Assembly (NCBI GenBank): GCA_932222125.1
Contig: CAKNZJ010000265.1
Coordinates: 1-64,000, forward strand
Length of the DNA: 64,000 bases
Direction: 5' to 3'
From: an uncultured Clostridia bacterium
GTDB lineage: Bacteria > Bacillota > Clostridia > Oscillospirales > Oscillospiraceae
Program-made: the position numbers and the translations under genes
The notes under the pieces: model-generated
Databases searched by the model: none
Seen by the model: only the letters and a program-made list of their open reading frames with translations
Told to the model about the DNA's origin: nothing
Shown here: positions 24,962 through 33,632 of the stretch, piece by piece
Position numbering within the stretch: position 1 is the stretch's first letter
Layout of the letters: each line of letters opens with the position of its first letter

Positions 24962-24993
24962 AATTTTTCCTCCTCAAAGTATTCGGGCTGGGC

Positions 24994-25953
24994 TTAAACC
25001 TGCCCTAGATTATTCTTCAGATATTGCCGGTTGATGTGATCATCCACCTGGCGGGAAAACTCCAGTGCCGCATTGTGGCCCATCCGCTTATTGCGGTTAT
25101 TCATGGCTGCCACCTCAATGATCACAGCCAAATTCCGTCCCGGCTTCACCGGAATGGTGAGGGTAGGTATCTCCACATCCAGCAGGTTGGCAAAGCACTC
25201 GTCCGTCCCCAGCCGGTCGTATATCTTCCCATCCTGCCAACTCTCCAAGTTAACCAACAGGTCAATGGAACTCTCAAATTTCACAGCGGACATACCGAAC
25301 AGCCGCCGCACATCTACCACACCAATGCCCCGCAGCTCGATATAGTGGCGGATAAGTTCAGGGGCAGTGCCCACCAATCCATGACCGTTTGTGCGACGAA
25401 TCTCCACCGCATCATCGGCAATCAGACGGTGGCCCCGCTTGACCAGTTCAATGGCGGTTTCGCTCTTTCCCACGCCGGACTCTCCCGCCAGCATCACGCC
25501 CTCGCCATACACCTCCACCAGCACACCGTGCCGGGTAATGGTCGGGGACAGCGCCATGCGCAGATAGGCAATGAGCAGACTCATGATATTGGCAGTATTC
25601 TCCCGGGTGCGTAAAATGGCCTGATGGTGCTTTTGTGCCATTTCCATGCACTCCGGATAGGGCTCCAGCCCCCTGGCAAAAATGACCGCCGGAGTCTGAT
25701 AGGAGAACAGCTGGTCAAACCGCTGCTCCCGCTCGCCGGAATCCAGTCCCTCCAAATAGGAAATTTCCACCAATCCAATCATCTGCATCCGTTCCCGGTC
25801 AAAGTAATCAAAAAAACCCGTCAATTGGAGGCCTGGCCGGTTCACATCCTCAATGGTAATCCTTCGCTCCCGGTATCCCTCCGGCCCATATAATACCTCC
25901 AAGTGAAATTGATCGATGATGGTTCCCAGCAAAACGCTGTTCGCCTCACTCAT
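24994..25953 (-). CDS. hprK: HPr kinase/phosphorylase
   Basis: Phosphorylates and dephosphorylates Ser46 of HPr, the master switch of carbon catabolite control in Firmicutes. 319 residues. The Walker A motif GESGVGKS lies at residues 157-164, followed by the HPrK signature region (ELVKRGHRLIADDAVEI) and RGIGVVDVRRLFG, with the C-terminal signature NRNKRMG. I start at the ATG at 25953, with GAGGAG 11 bases upstream; a GTG four codons earlier sits too near the site. It leads an operon with glmS. Confidence 0.95.
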   Translation of the reverse strand: MSEANSVLLGTIIDQFHLEVLYGPEGYRERRITIEDVNRPGLQLTGFFDYFDRERMQMIGLVEISYLEGLDSGEREQRFDQLFSYQTPAVIFARGLEPYPECMEMAQKHHQAILRTRENTANIMSLLIAYLRMALSPTITRHGVLVEVYGEGVMLAGESGVGKSETAIELVKRGHRLIADDAVEIRRTNGHGLVGTAPELIRHYIELRGIGVVDVRRLFGMSAVKFESSIDLLVNLESWQDGKIYDRLGTDECFANLLDVEIPTLTIPVKPGRNLAVIIEVAAMNNRNKRMGHNAALEFSRQVDDHINRQYLKNNLGQV

Positions 25954-26050
25954 CCGCACCCACACTCCTCATGCTCTATAACTATTGTAATGATGTCTAT
26001 TATAACACACTTCGACTCCAAAAAAAATAGGTGATTCTGCAAATTCATAC

Positions 26051-26079
26051 TTGATTTTCGCAGGTTCTTCTGCTAAACT
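26051..26079 (+). promoter_or_regulatory. Promoter of rpmB
   Basis: TTGATT at 26051-26056, 17 bases, TAAACT at 26074-26079, 44 bases before the rpmB start. Confidence 0.5.
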
Positions 26080-26123
26080 AACATAGTTAAATGTAATTCT
26101 AACCAGCGAGGAGGTTTGTCAAT

Positions 26124-26312
26124 ATGGCTAAATGCGAGTTTTGCGGCAAGGGCGTAACGTTCGGTATCCAGGTGTCCCACTCTCACCGCCGCTCCAACCG
26201 CCCCTGGAAGCCAAACATCAAGCACGTTAAGGCTGTTGTCAACGGCTCTCCTAAGCATGTCTATGTCTGCACCCGCTGCCTCCGCTCCGGCAAAGTCACT
26301 CGTGCGGTGTGA
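26124..26312 (+). CDS. rpmB: 50S ribosomal protein L28
   Basis: 62 residues, the normal size. It has the zinc-binding cysteine pairs CEFCGKG and VCTRCLRSGKV that mark the zinc-containing form of L28, and the conserved SHSHRRSNRPWKPN. A component of the large ribosomal subunit near the E site. AGGAGG lies eight bases before the ATG. It is transcribed alone, divergently from hprK, with its own terminator. Confidence 0.97.
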   Translation: MAKCEFCGKGVTFGIQVSHSHRRSNRPWKPNIKHVKAVVNGSPKHVYVCTRCLRSGKVTRAV

Positions 26313-26330
26313 TTTGGACTATAGCAACAA

Positions 26331-26363
26331 AATGCCTCGTACCACCGGGTACGAGGCATTTTT
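26331..26363. terminator. Bidirectional terminator between rpmB and gpsA
   Basis: AATGCCTCGTACC pairs with GGTACGAGGCATT, followed by TTTT on the plus strand. It serves rpmB and the converging gpsA unit. Confidence 0.85.
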
Positions 26364-26369
26364 CTTTGC

Positions 26370-27380
26370 TCAAATCCAGGATTCCTCTACCTCTAACTCA
26401 TGCCGTTTCTCCCGGGCCATGAGCTGGTTAAGCACCTGTCTGGGATTCTGATCTTCGTACAATACCTGGTATGCCCCAGCCAAAATGGGCATCTCCACCC
26501 CCACCTTTTGGGCCAACTCCTTGGCACTGGCAGTTGCATAGTATCCCTCCACCACCGCGCCTCCCATCTCCTCCAGGGCCTGCTGGATCGTCTTGCCCTG
26601 ACCCAACAGAATACCCGCCCGACGGTTCCTGGAATGCATAGAGGTACAGGTGACAATGAGATCCCCCACCCCAGCCAGACCGGCAAAGGTCTCCTTCCTT
26701 GCCCCCATGGCTACCCCAAGCCGGGCAATCTCTGTCAATCCCCTGGTCATGAGCATGGCCTTGGTATTATCCCCATATCCCATGCCATCACAGCAGCCGG
26801 CGCATAGGGCAATCACATTCTTCAATGCCGCTCCAATCTCCACACCTACAATATCCGGAGAGGTGTAGATACGAAAACGTCCATTCATAAACAGGTCCTG
26901 CACCAGCTCGGCGGCTGTTCGACTCTCTGAAGCCACCACCACCGCCGTTGGCACACGCCTGCTCACCTCCTCAGCGTGGGAAGGACCAGATAACACCACC
27001 ACCGGGTTATCCCTTCCCAACTCCTCCTCCACCACCTGATGAAGCAGCATCGAGGTCTCCTTCTCCACACCCTTAGACACCAGCACCACCGGAGTGCCTG
27101 GATCCAGCTTCTCCCGCAGCGCCTGGGCGGTGGAGCGCACCGCAAATGACGGGGTGGCAATTATCACCATGTCCCGTTCCTTCACGCAGGATAAATCACT
27201 GGTCAGCTCCATCTCTTGAGGCAAGGCCACCCCGGGAAGCATTGGGTTCTCCCTGGTTGCCCGCAGTCTGTCACTCTCCTGCCCGTTATGGCTCCAAAGA
27301 GCCACCTGATGACCGTTCTCCATGAGTACCAGCGCCAGCGCTGTACCCCACGCGCCACTCCCAATGACTGCTGTCCTCAT
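26370..27380 (-). CDS. gpsA: Glycerol-3-phosphate dehydrogenase (NAD(P)+)
   Basis: Reduces dihydroxyacetone phosphate to sn-glycerol-3-phosphate for phospholipid (and any glycerol-phosphate polymer) synthesis. 336 residues. The dinucleotide motif is VIGSGAWGTALA at the N-terminus; the family markers VVLSGPSHAEEV and the catalytic-lysine region GAALKNVIALCAGCCDGMGY, then GLAGVGDLIVTC, are all present. Its start overlaps the plsY stop by four bases (ATGA), so the pair is translationally coupled and supplies both substrate and acyltransferase of phospholipid synthesis. Confidence 0.96.
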   Translation of the reverse strand: MRTAVIGSGAWGTALALVLMENGHQVALWSHNGQESDRLRATRENPMLPGVALPQEMELTSDLSCVKERDMVIIATPSFAVRSTAQALREKLDPGTPVVLVSKGVEKETSMLLHQVVEEELGRDNPVVVLSGPSHAEEVSRRVPTAVVVASESRTAAELVQDLFMNGRFRIYTSPDIVGVEIGAALKNVIALCAGCCDGMGYGDNTKAMLMTRGLTEIARLGVAMGARKETFAGLAGVGDLIVTCTSMHSRNRRAGILLGQGKTIQQALEEMGGAVVEGYYATASAKELAQKVGVEMPILAGAYQVLYEDQNPRQVLNQLMAREKRHELEVEESWI

Positions 27381-28096
27381 TCCTCATCCTCCTCACGTCC
27401 CTGACCGGACTCCTCTTCCGCTCCCTCATCCGAGGATTTCTTGCGCAGGGTAAACTTGGACTCCATCCCGTTGACAATACGTATCATATTTGCCCGGTGC
27501 TTCCACAAGATCAATCCACCGATTACGATGGCCATGAGGGTGACCAGCACGTCCTGGTAGACAAACCCTGACATAAACGGAAATGACAGTCCTGCCCAAC
27601 AGGATCCCAACGAAACATAGCGCGTCAACACTGCCAGCAGGAGAAATCCTCCCCAAGCCACCAGCGCAATGCGCCAGTCCATCATCAGCACAATTGTGCC
27701 ACCGGACAGAATGCCCTTTCCTCCTCTGAACTGAAAGGTGATAGGATACATATGCCCCACCAGGCAGAACATCCCTGCCCAATATTTAAACAGCACCACC
27801 AGCCCTGGGGACATCTGCCCAGCGATAAAGGTGGCAAACAATACGGCCAGTACTGCCTTGACCACATCGGACAAGATGACCACCGCCGTCAACGGCCCGC
27901 CAAAGGTGCGGTAAAAGTTAGTCAGACCGGCATTCCCGCTACCGTGACCACGCACATCATCCCGAAGAATATAGCGAGATACCACTACCGCTCCGTTAAA
28001 GCAGCCCAGAAAATAGGATACTACAGCCACCCCCAGGGCGGCCACAGCCAGCCATCCCGGGGCGACGTTGGCATCTTGGATCAATCGTGACAGCAT
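27377..28096 (-). CDS. plsY: Acyl-phosphate:glycerol-3-phosphate acyltransferase
   Basis: Transfers acyl groups from acyl-phosphate to glycerol-3-phosphate, the first acylation of phospholipid synthesis, in the membrane. 239 residues with about five spans and the PlsY motifs: motif 1 RGHGSGNAGLTNFYR, motif 2 FKYWAGMFCLVGHMYPITFQ, and FRGGKGILSGG. The C-terminus is extended by about 30 charged residues (KKSSDEGAEEESGQGREEDE) compared with most PlsY proteins. It is followed by gpsA with a four-base overlap and lies four bases after der. Confidence 0.93.
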   Translation of the reverse strand: MLSRLIQDANVAPGWLAVAALGVAVVSYFLGCFNGAVVVSRYILRDDVRGHGSGNAGLTNFYRTFGGPLTAVVILSDVVKAVLAVLFATFIAGQMSPGLVVLFKYWAGMFCLVGHMYPITFQFRGGKGILSGGTIVLMMDWRIALVAWGGFLLLAVLTRYVSLGSCWAGLSFPFMSGFVYQDVLVTLMAIVIGGLILWKHRANMIRIVNGMESKFTLRKKSSDEGAEEESGQGREEDEE

Positions 28097-28099
28097 AAC

Positions 28100-29434
28100 T
28101 CAGTCCTCCTTATCCCCTCGTTGACGTATGGTAATACGCACAGGAGTTCCTGTCAGATCAAAGGTGCTGCGAATCTGGTTCTCCAGATACCTTTGGTAGG
28201 AGAAGTGGAACAGGCGGGCATCATTGCAGAAAAAAACAAAGTGAGGCGGCTTGACCCCAATCTGGGTCATATAGTATATCTTCAACCGCCTTCCCTTGTC
28301 GGTGGGCGGCTGAACCCTGGCCTGGGCGTCCGCCAACACCCCGTTGAGCACGCCAGTTGGGATGCGCAGGGCCGCTCGTTGGGCCACACTATCAATAAAG
28401 TCAAACACCCGATCTACCCGCTGTCCAGTGAGAGCGGAAATAAAGAGGATTGGCGCGTACGACATATAGGACAGATCCCGGTGGATCTCCTCCTCCATAT
28501 GACTCATGGTCTTATCATTCTTCTCCACCATATCCCACTTGTTCACTACAATGACACAGGCCTTTCCAGCCTCATGGGCCAGACCGGCCACCTTGGTGTC
28601 CTGCTCGGTGACGCCCTCCTGGGCATCGATCATGATCAGACATACATCGCTGCGCTCGATGGCCATGGCGGCCCGCAAAACAGAGAATTTCTCCACCCGG
28701 TCATCCACTCTGGACTTCTTGCGCATTCCCGCAGTGTCAATGATGAGATATTTTCCGCGCTGGTTCTCAAGGTAGCTGTCCACCGCGTCCCGGGTGGTAC
28801 CGGCCACATTGGAGACAATCACCCGCTCCTGCCCCAAGATACGGTTCACCAAAGAGGATTTTCCCACATTGGGCTTGCCGATAATGGCCACCTTGGTGAT
28901 GTCCTCCTCCTCATCATCCTCCCCCTCTTCTTCCTGGGGAAGGAAGGCAAAACAAGCATCCAAAAGATCGCCAGTTCCATGGCCATGGACAGCGGACACA
29001 GGATAGGGATCTCCCAAGCCCAAATTGTAAAACTCATAGATATCCGGATCGGTATGTCCAGTGGAATCCATCTTATTGACCGCCAGCACCACCGGCTTTT
29101 TCGCCCGCTGGAGCATCCCCGCCACCTCCTTGTCAGCGGCGGTCATCCCAGTTCTGATATCGCACACAAAGATGATGACATCGGCTGAAGAGATGGCGAT
29201 CTCCGCCTGTTCCCTCATAAAAGCCAGGATCCGGTTGTCAGTGCTTGGCTCAATGCCGCCGGTATCCACCAGCCGAAACGTACGGCCCCGCCACTCCGCC
29301 TGCGCATACAGCCGGTCTCGGGTGACCCCCGGCGTATCCTCTACGATGGACAGCCGCTTTCCAGCCAGCTTGTTAAATAGCATGGACTTCCCCACATTGG
29401 GGCGGCCGACGATGGCCACTAGGGGCTTTGCCAT
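28100..29434 (-). CDS. der: Ribosome-biogenesis GTPase Der
   Basis: 444 residues with two tandem GTPase domains and a C-terminal KH-like domain, needed for 50S subunit assembly. First domain: G1 GRPNVGKS (8-15), G3 DTGGIE, G4 NKMD. Second: G1 GKPNVGKS, G3 DTAGMR, G4 NKWD. The two are joined by an acidic linker (EEEGEDDEEEDITK). The ATG at 29434 follows AAGGAGG by eight bases and matches family N-termini (KPLVAIVGRPNVGKS), so the longer frame upstream is not used. It begins an operon with plsY and gpsA. Confidence 0.96.
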   Translation of the reverse strand: MAKPLVAIVGRPNVGKSMLFNKLAGKRLSIVEDTPGVTRDRLYAQAEWRGRTFRLVDTGGIEPSTDNRILAFMREQAEIAISSADVIIFVCDIRTGMTAADKEVAGMLQRAKKPVVLAVNKMDSTGHTDPDIYEFYNLGLGDPYPVSAVHGHGTGDLLDACFAFLPQEEEGEDDEEEDITKVAIIGKPNVGKSSLVNRILGQERVIVSNVAGTTRDAVDSYLENQRGKYLIIDTAGMRKKSRVDDRVEKFSVLRAAMAIERSDVCLIMIDAQEGVTEQDTKVAGLAHEAGKACVIVVNKWDMVEKNDKTMSHMEEEIHRDLSYMSYAPILFISALTGQRVDRVFDFIDSVAQRAALRIPTGVLNGVLADAQARVQPPTDKGRRLKIYYMTQIGVKPPHFVFFCNDARLFHFSYQRYLENQIRSTFDLTGTPVRITIRQRGDKED

Positions 29435-29533
29435 AGCCAGTCCCTCCTTTGGGCCAAACCGGCCCATAATCATTTTAGTCAGTCACGTTGTTAGTATACC
29501 AGAAATTTCGCAAAAAAGATAGAGAATTCTCAC

Positions 29534-29569
29534 AAAGAAAAGCTGCCGCATCTGCGGCAGCTTTTCTTT
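29534..29569. terminator. Bidirectional terminator between der and rpmF
   Basis: AAAGAAAAGCTGCCGCA pairs with TGCGGCAGCTTTTCTTT as an almost loopless perfect palindrome immediately after the rpmF stop (minus strand). Confidence 0.85.
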
Positions 29570-29575
29570 GTGGCG

Positions 29576-29761
29576 TCACTGGTTGGTCTGAGCGGCCAGC
29601 TCACGGCCATTGTAGGTCATACAGCTCTTGCAAATGCGGTGAGGCAGGCACACAGCCCCACATTTAGGGCAGGTGTTGACGGTAGGCGCAGTCAGCTTCC
29701 ACACCGAACTGCGGCGCTTATTTCTGCGCTGCTTGGATACTTTACTCTTTGGGACGGCCAT
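29576..29761 (-). CDS. rpmF: 50S ribosomal protein L32
   Basis: 61 residues, the normal size, with AVPKSKVSKQRRNKRRS at the N-terminus and a complete zinc ribbon (CPKCG, then CKSC). It follows the yceD gene by 45 bases on the same strand, the classic yceD-rpmF pair, and ends in a strong terminator. Confidence 0.97.
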   Translation of the reverse strand: MAVPKSKVSKQRRNKRRSSVWKLTAPTVNTCPKCGAVCLPHRICKSCMTYNGRELAAQTNQ

Positions 29762-29806
29762 TTTGACACCTCCTTATCGATCTATGTCCTGGGACATACA
29801 GCATAC

Positions 29807-30319
29807 TCATTCCTGTTCCCCCTGCTGCTCCAGCAGCTGGGCCAACTTGGACAGCCGGGGATCCACCTCTCGTTTGCAGCGGCATGGTTTGATGTTTAAA
29901 TCCATCCCACAGCCGGGACACAGCCCCTTGCAATCCTGAGAGCAGAGGTTTTTCGTGTCCATTTCAAGGAGGAATATCTCCTGCATTAGAGGGTCTAGCT
30001 CCAACTCACCCTCTTTGTCCAGCAATACGATGTCGTCGTTTTCTCCATTTGCCAACTCAAAATCCAGCAGGGTTTCGTACCCCACCGTTTTCTTCCTCTC
30101 AAATGGCTTGGCACACCGGTCGCAGACCAAAGACAGAATGGTACTCATCCTTGCGTTGAGTACCATAGCCCCAGCCATATTCCTCACCTCGCCCTCCACC
30201 TGGACGGGCTGGATGAATGGCCGCATCCCATTCCACTCCTCTCCGGTCAGATCCAACCGAAGGGAAAAGGGCAGTATGGCTCCTGGTTCCTGGGCAAACT
30301 GCTTTAAACTCAGCTTCAT
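29807..30319 (-). CDS. yceD: YceD / DUF177 family protein
   Basis: 170 residues. Family members affect 23S rRNA accumulation and almost always precede rpmF, as here. The CxxC pair in LVCDRCAKPFERK and the C-terminal cysteine cluster CSQDCKGLCPGCGMDLN, with C later, suggest bound zinc. GAGGTG precedes the ATG, and a perfect consensus promoter lies 30 bases upstream of the start codon. Confidence 0.9.
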   Translation of the reverse strand: MKLSLKQFAQEPGAILPFSLRLDLTGEEWNGMRPFIQPVQVEGEVRNMAGAMVLNARMSTILSLVCDRCAKPFERKKTVGYETLLDFELANGENDDIVLLDKEGELELDPLMQEIFLLEMDTKNLCSQDCKGLCPGCGMDLNIKPCRCKREVDPRLSKLAQLLEQQGEQE

Positions 30320-30348
30320 GATACACCTCGCATAATGACACGGATGAT

Positions 30349-30377
30349 ATTATACTAAATACTCCTTCACTTGTCAA
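30349..30377 (-). promoter_or_regulatory. Consensus promoter of yceD-rpmF
   Basis: TTGACA at 30377-30372, 17 bases, TATAAT at 30354-30349 on the minus strand. Perfect match to the vegetative consensus. The stretch 30378-30698 up to the next gene is AT-rich and otherwise empty. Confidence 0.9.
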
Positions 30378-30698
30378 ATCCTTTCTGCCCTATTTCAGAC
30401 ATTTTTCCGGATAATGCCTCCAAAATGCTGCCTCTATCCTGCACGCCCCCCAGTCCCAGAACACACTGCCCGGTGGAATGGTCCAGCTTCCTTCTATGTA
30501 ACTCATTACAGCAAAACTATGTCATTTTCATCTCACTTTTTCATAAAAAAATATGTGATTTTAAAAAAGTTTTTGACATCTCTCCCAAGATATGGTATCA
30601 TATAATACGATAACCCTTGTCAATGAGAAAGGGCAATCCGGCCGGCCTCCACGCAACGGTGAGATCTCCGGCCGAGAACAGTTTGGAGGGAACGGAGC

Positions 30699-31649
30699 AT
30701 GGGATTATTTCTGAACACCGCTATCGCACAAAACTGTACAGAATCCGACGTCAATTCAGCCCTGCAGCACCTTGCGCAAAAGGATCCATCCCTCGCCCCA
30801 GCGGCGTGCCAATACAAACAGTGTGGCCAAGGGGTACAGATTCTTCTTCCTGAGAGACGCACAGATTACGACAAACTGGCCAAAGCCCTGTCGGAGGAGA
30901 TGAGCAGTCCCGTCCTGCTGCTGTATATCCACGATGAACACTATTGGGGCTACTTCTTCTATGACAGCGGAAGGGAGCTGGATTGCTTCCATCCCATCCC
31001 CGGCGGCTTAGAGAAAACCCCACCCGAGAAAAGGCAGCGCCTTGCAGGAAACAGCGGCGTCATCGCCCAACACTTTCACATTGATCAAGGGACTATTCGT
31101 CACTACCTGGTGGAATGGCCACAAGAGCTGTTGGACGACGCCCAGCCATCCACCGCCTATCCAGACGATCAGTTCTGTGTGGGCAATCCTTGGCAGATGA
31201 CCGATTTTATGAAAAAGCTGGGCTTCCCCTATCTATGGGGCGAAAATGCCCCTTCCCAGGCTGTCTCAAACCCGCAGACCGTTGCGGAGCCCCCTCTCGA
31301 GCAAATCGTCCCCCCGCTGGAGACGGCCTCAGATGAACCACCGTCAGAGACCGTCCCCATATCCCCTGCCCCGCCGGAGACAGCGCCCTTACCCCAGAGC
31401 ATCTCCCCTGCCAATGCCGGCCACTGCCGCAGGTTGCCCGCGCTGATGACCGCCATTGTGGCCGCCATTGCGGCGGGAGCGGGCTGTGCATGCTGGTCTT
31501 TTGTTGCTTATACCTCCAAACAATATGAGGTGCTACCCATTTCCATCGGAATTGTACTGGCCTCCATCGTTCTCAATGTCATCCTGTGGAAAAGGTACAT
31601 TGGGCTCAAAAAACAAATCAAATCCAATTTGGTAGAAATGCTAAAATAG
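30699..31649 (+). CDS. Membrane-tethered protein of unknown function
   Basis: 316 residues. Residues 1-175 form a soluble domain with many aromatic and acidic residues (PVLLLYIHDEHYWGYFFYDS, HFHIDQGTIRHYLVEWP, MTDFMKKLGFPYLWG). A Pro/Glu/Ser-rich linker covers 185-240, and two membrane spans follow near 250-272 and 278-297, before a basic tail. With no signal peptide, the N-terminal domain is predicted to be cytoplasmic. I do not recognise the family and see no catalytic motif. GGAGGGAACGGAGC precedes the ATG. Single gene with its own terminator. Confidence 0.65.
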   Translation: MGLFLNTAIAQNCTESDVNSALQHLAQKDPSLAPAACQYKQCGQGVQILLPERRTDYDKLAKALSEEMSSPVLLLYIHDEHYWGYFFYDSGRELDCFHPIPGGLEKTPPEKRQRLAGNSGVIAQHFHIDQGTIRHYLVEWPQELLDDAQPSTAYPDDQFCVGNPWQMTDFMKKLGFPYLWGENAPSQAVSNPQTVAEPPLEQIVPPLETASDEPPSETVPISPAPPETAPLPQSISPANAGHCRRLPALMTAIVAAIAAGAGCACWSFVAYTSKQYEVLPISIGIVLASIVLNVILWKRYIGLKKQIKSNLVEMLK

Positions 31650-31655
31650 TTGTTG

Positions 31656-31693
31656 ATCGATGGGGGTGTGGGAATCGCCACACCCCCATCGAT
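31656..31693 (+). terminator. Terminator after the unknown membrane protein
   Basis: ATCGATGGGGGTGTGG pairs perfectly with CCACACCCCCATCGAT around a six-base loop, followed by TCTATC. It also stands 28 bases before the next start codon. Confidence 0.7.
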
Positions 31694-31720
31694 TCTATCA
31701 AAACGAAAGGAGGCTACTCA

Positions 31721-32764
31721 ATGATCAAGCCTGAACGGTTGCGCCCGGGAGACAAGGTGGCCATCGTCAGTCTGTCTAGCGGTATATTGGGCGAGGAATG
31801 GGCCATCCACAAACTGGATATTGCCCGGGAACGCCTGGAGGGACACTTTGAACTTCAAATGACGGTAATGCCCAATGCCCTGAAGGGCATCCAATACCTG
31901 GACGATCACCCGGAAGCCCGGGCGGCGGACCTGATGGACGCCTTTTGTGACCCCTCCATCAAGGCTGTATTCAACGCTATCGGCGGAGACGACACCATTC
32001 GCCTGCTTCCCTTTATCGACTTTGACGTCATTCGCAGCCATCCCAAAATCTTTACCGGTTTTTCCGACACTACTTCCAACCACTTGATGATGTATCATGC
32101 CGGACTGGTCTCCTATTACGGGGCCAGCGTAATGAACAATTTTGCGGAATATGTGCGCATCAACGACTACACGCTGCACATGATTCAGAATACACTGTTT
32201 CACCCCCAACCTACTCTTGACATTCCCTCCGCCCCCTATTGGTATGATGATGAGGATGAAAAGATTTGGTGGAAACCGGAAAATCAACATGTACAAAAGA
32301 AGTTCCATCCAGAGGAGATTGGATATGAAATTCTCCAGGGTTCCGGCGCAGTGGAGGGAGAACTGTTGGGCGGATGTGTGGACGTGTTCCTCCAGCTTAC
32401 CGGCACACCTATCTGGCCATCCCTAGAGCAATGGTCCGGCAAGCTGCTCTTTTTAGAGACCAGCGAGGAGGACATGCCCTGTGACTACCTGAAATGGATT
32501 CTTCAAAATTTACAGGCCCAGGGCATCTTTGACGTCATCCGCGGGGTCATTGTGGGCAAGCCCGCTCGCAGAAGCAAGTATGAGCCGTATAAAGAAGTCT
32601 ATCGTCGGGTGATTGGCAAGGAGGCCGGACATCCGGAATTGCCCATCCTGTATAATGTAAATTTTGGCCACGCTGAGCCGATTGGGATCCTCCCATATGG
32701 GCTTCGGTACAGGCTGGATGCAGATCGTAAAACCCTTACCCTGCTGGAGCCGGCCACTCAATAA
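31721..32764 (+). CDS. S66-family peptidase (LD-carboxypeptidase / MccF-like)
   Basis: 347 residues. The N-terminus RLRPGDKVAIVSLSSG and the nucleophile elbow FTGFSDTT (serine hydrolase, S66) are typical; the C-terminal part contains the expected Glu and His (EDMPCDYLKWILQN, FGHAEPIGILPYGLR). The family cleaves LD bonds in muropeptides during wall recycling, or inactivates microcin C-type compounds; the sequence does not decide between them. Length and the long insertion at residues 160-200 fit the MccF-like branch. The start at 31721 follows AAAGGAGG by eight bases. Confidence 0.85.
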   Translation: MIKPERLRPGDKVAIVSLSSGILGEEWAIHKLDIARERLEGHFELQMTVMPNALKGIQYLDDHPEARAADLMDAFCDPSIKAVFNAIGGDDTIRLLPFIDFDVIRSHPKIFTGFSDTTSNHLMMYHAGLVSYYGASVMNNFAEYVRINDYTLHMIQNTLFHPQPTLDIPSAPYWYDDEDEKIWWKPENQHVQKKFHPEEIGYEILQGSGAVEGELLGGCVDVFLQLTGTPIWPSLEQWSGKLLFLETSEEDMPCDYLKWILQNLQAQGIFDVIRGVIVGKPARRSKYEPYKEVYRRVIGKEAGHPELPILYNVNFGHAEPIGILPYGLRYRLDADRKTLTLLEPATQ

Positions 32765-32867
32765 ACCATTTGCATCCCCTTCTTCTGACCAGCGTCAGAT
32801 CGGTCAATATCCACCTCTATCTTGGGCGTCACCAATGTCCACGTTTATTTGTAAAGGAGTTTTCCTC

Positions 32868-33422
32868 ATGTCTTCTGCGAAAAAAGCCTGTATCTGTGCC
32901 ATCTGTGTGGCCCTGTGCTATGGACTGCCTATGGCCTTCCACAGTTTGTCCCTTGGCTCAGCCCTCTCCCCCATGCACCTACCCATCCTGCTGTGCGGCT
33001 TAGTGTGCGGCTGGCACTATGGCGCCATCTGTGGGATTGCTGGACCCGTCCTCTCCAGCTTGCTCTCCTCCATGCCCCCCGCCATAAAGCTCATCTATAT
33101 GGTGCCCGAGTTGTGTGTCTACGGCCTGACCTGCGGCCTGCTCATGAAGCTGATCCGCACCGGCCGAAGCTGGGCAGATCTATACCTGTCCCTTATTCCC
33201 GCCCTTCTGCTGGGCCGCATCGCCGGAGGAATTGCCCGGGCCCTGTTCTATCTCTTCACCGCCCAGGGATACTCCATGGCCATCTGGGCCAGCGGCTATC
33301 TGGTTGGCGGCATACCCGCCATCATCCTTCATTTGATTGTCCTGCCCCCTCTGATATTGGCCCTGACACAGAGCCGGATCATTCCCGCTCGCTATCCCAA
33401 GGTGAAGAGAACTGCCCCTTGA
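32868..33422 (+). CDS. ECF transporter substrate-binding membrane component
   Basis: 184 residues with about five to six spans: MSSAKKACICAICVALCYGL, SPMHLPILLCGLVCGW, AICGIAGPVLSSLLSSMPP and others. The layout and the 'SPMHLPILLCG...G..YG...G...P..SS' pattern match S components of energy-coupling-factor vitamin transporters. The vitamin cannot be named, since no riboswitch or biosynthetic gene is adjacent. AAAGGAG precedes the ATG. The energising EcfAAT module would be elsewhere, as in group II ECF systems. Confidence 0.7.
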   Translation: MSSAKKACICAICVALCYGLPMAFHSLSLGSALSPMHLPILLCGLVCGWHYGAICGIAGPVLSSLLSSMPPAIKLIYMVPELCVYGLTCGLLMKLIRTGRSWADLYLSLIPALLLGRIAGGIARALFYLFTAQGYSMAIWASGYLVGGIPAIILHLIVLPPLILALTQSRIIPARYPKVKRTAP

Positions 33423-33632
33423 GTACATCTCCCCCACAGCCCATAACCACACATAGATGCTAGTCCTTTCATCGTTGTGACGGATGAAGCATACGATATA
33501 TGGCGGTGCTCCTGACTGTGGAGCCACGCCTCGATGTAGGCAGGCTCCCTGTCTTTCGGGCCTGATCCGGCTTGGCCTGGTGCCCTGTCTGACCAACCGG
33601 GTACAAACTTCATCCATAGGAGGCTTTCTGGG

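Noticed and set aside
24962..24993. glmS ribozyme
   Set aside because: Only 32 bases separate hprK and glmS, far too few for the ribozyme.
33423..33632. Regulatory RNA before the alpha/beta hydrolase gene
   Set aside because: Some GC-rich pairing is possible, but no known motif, promoter or terminator could be supported.
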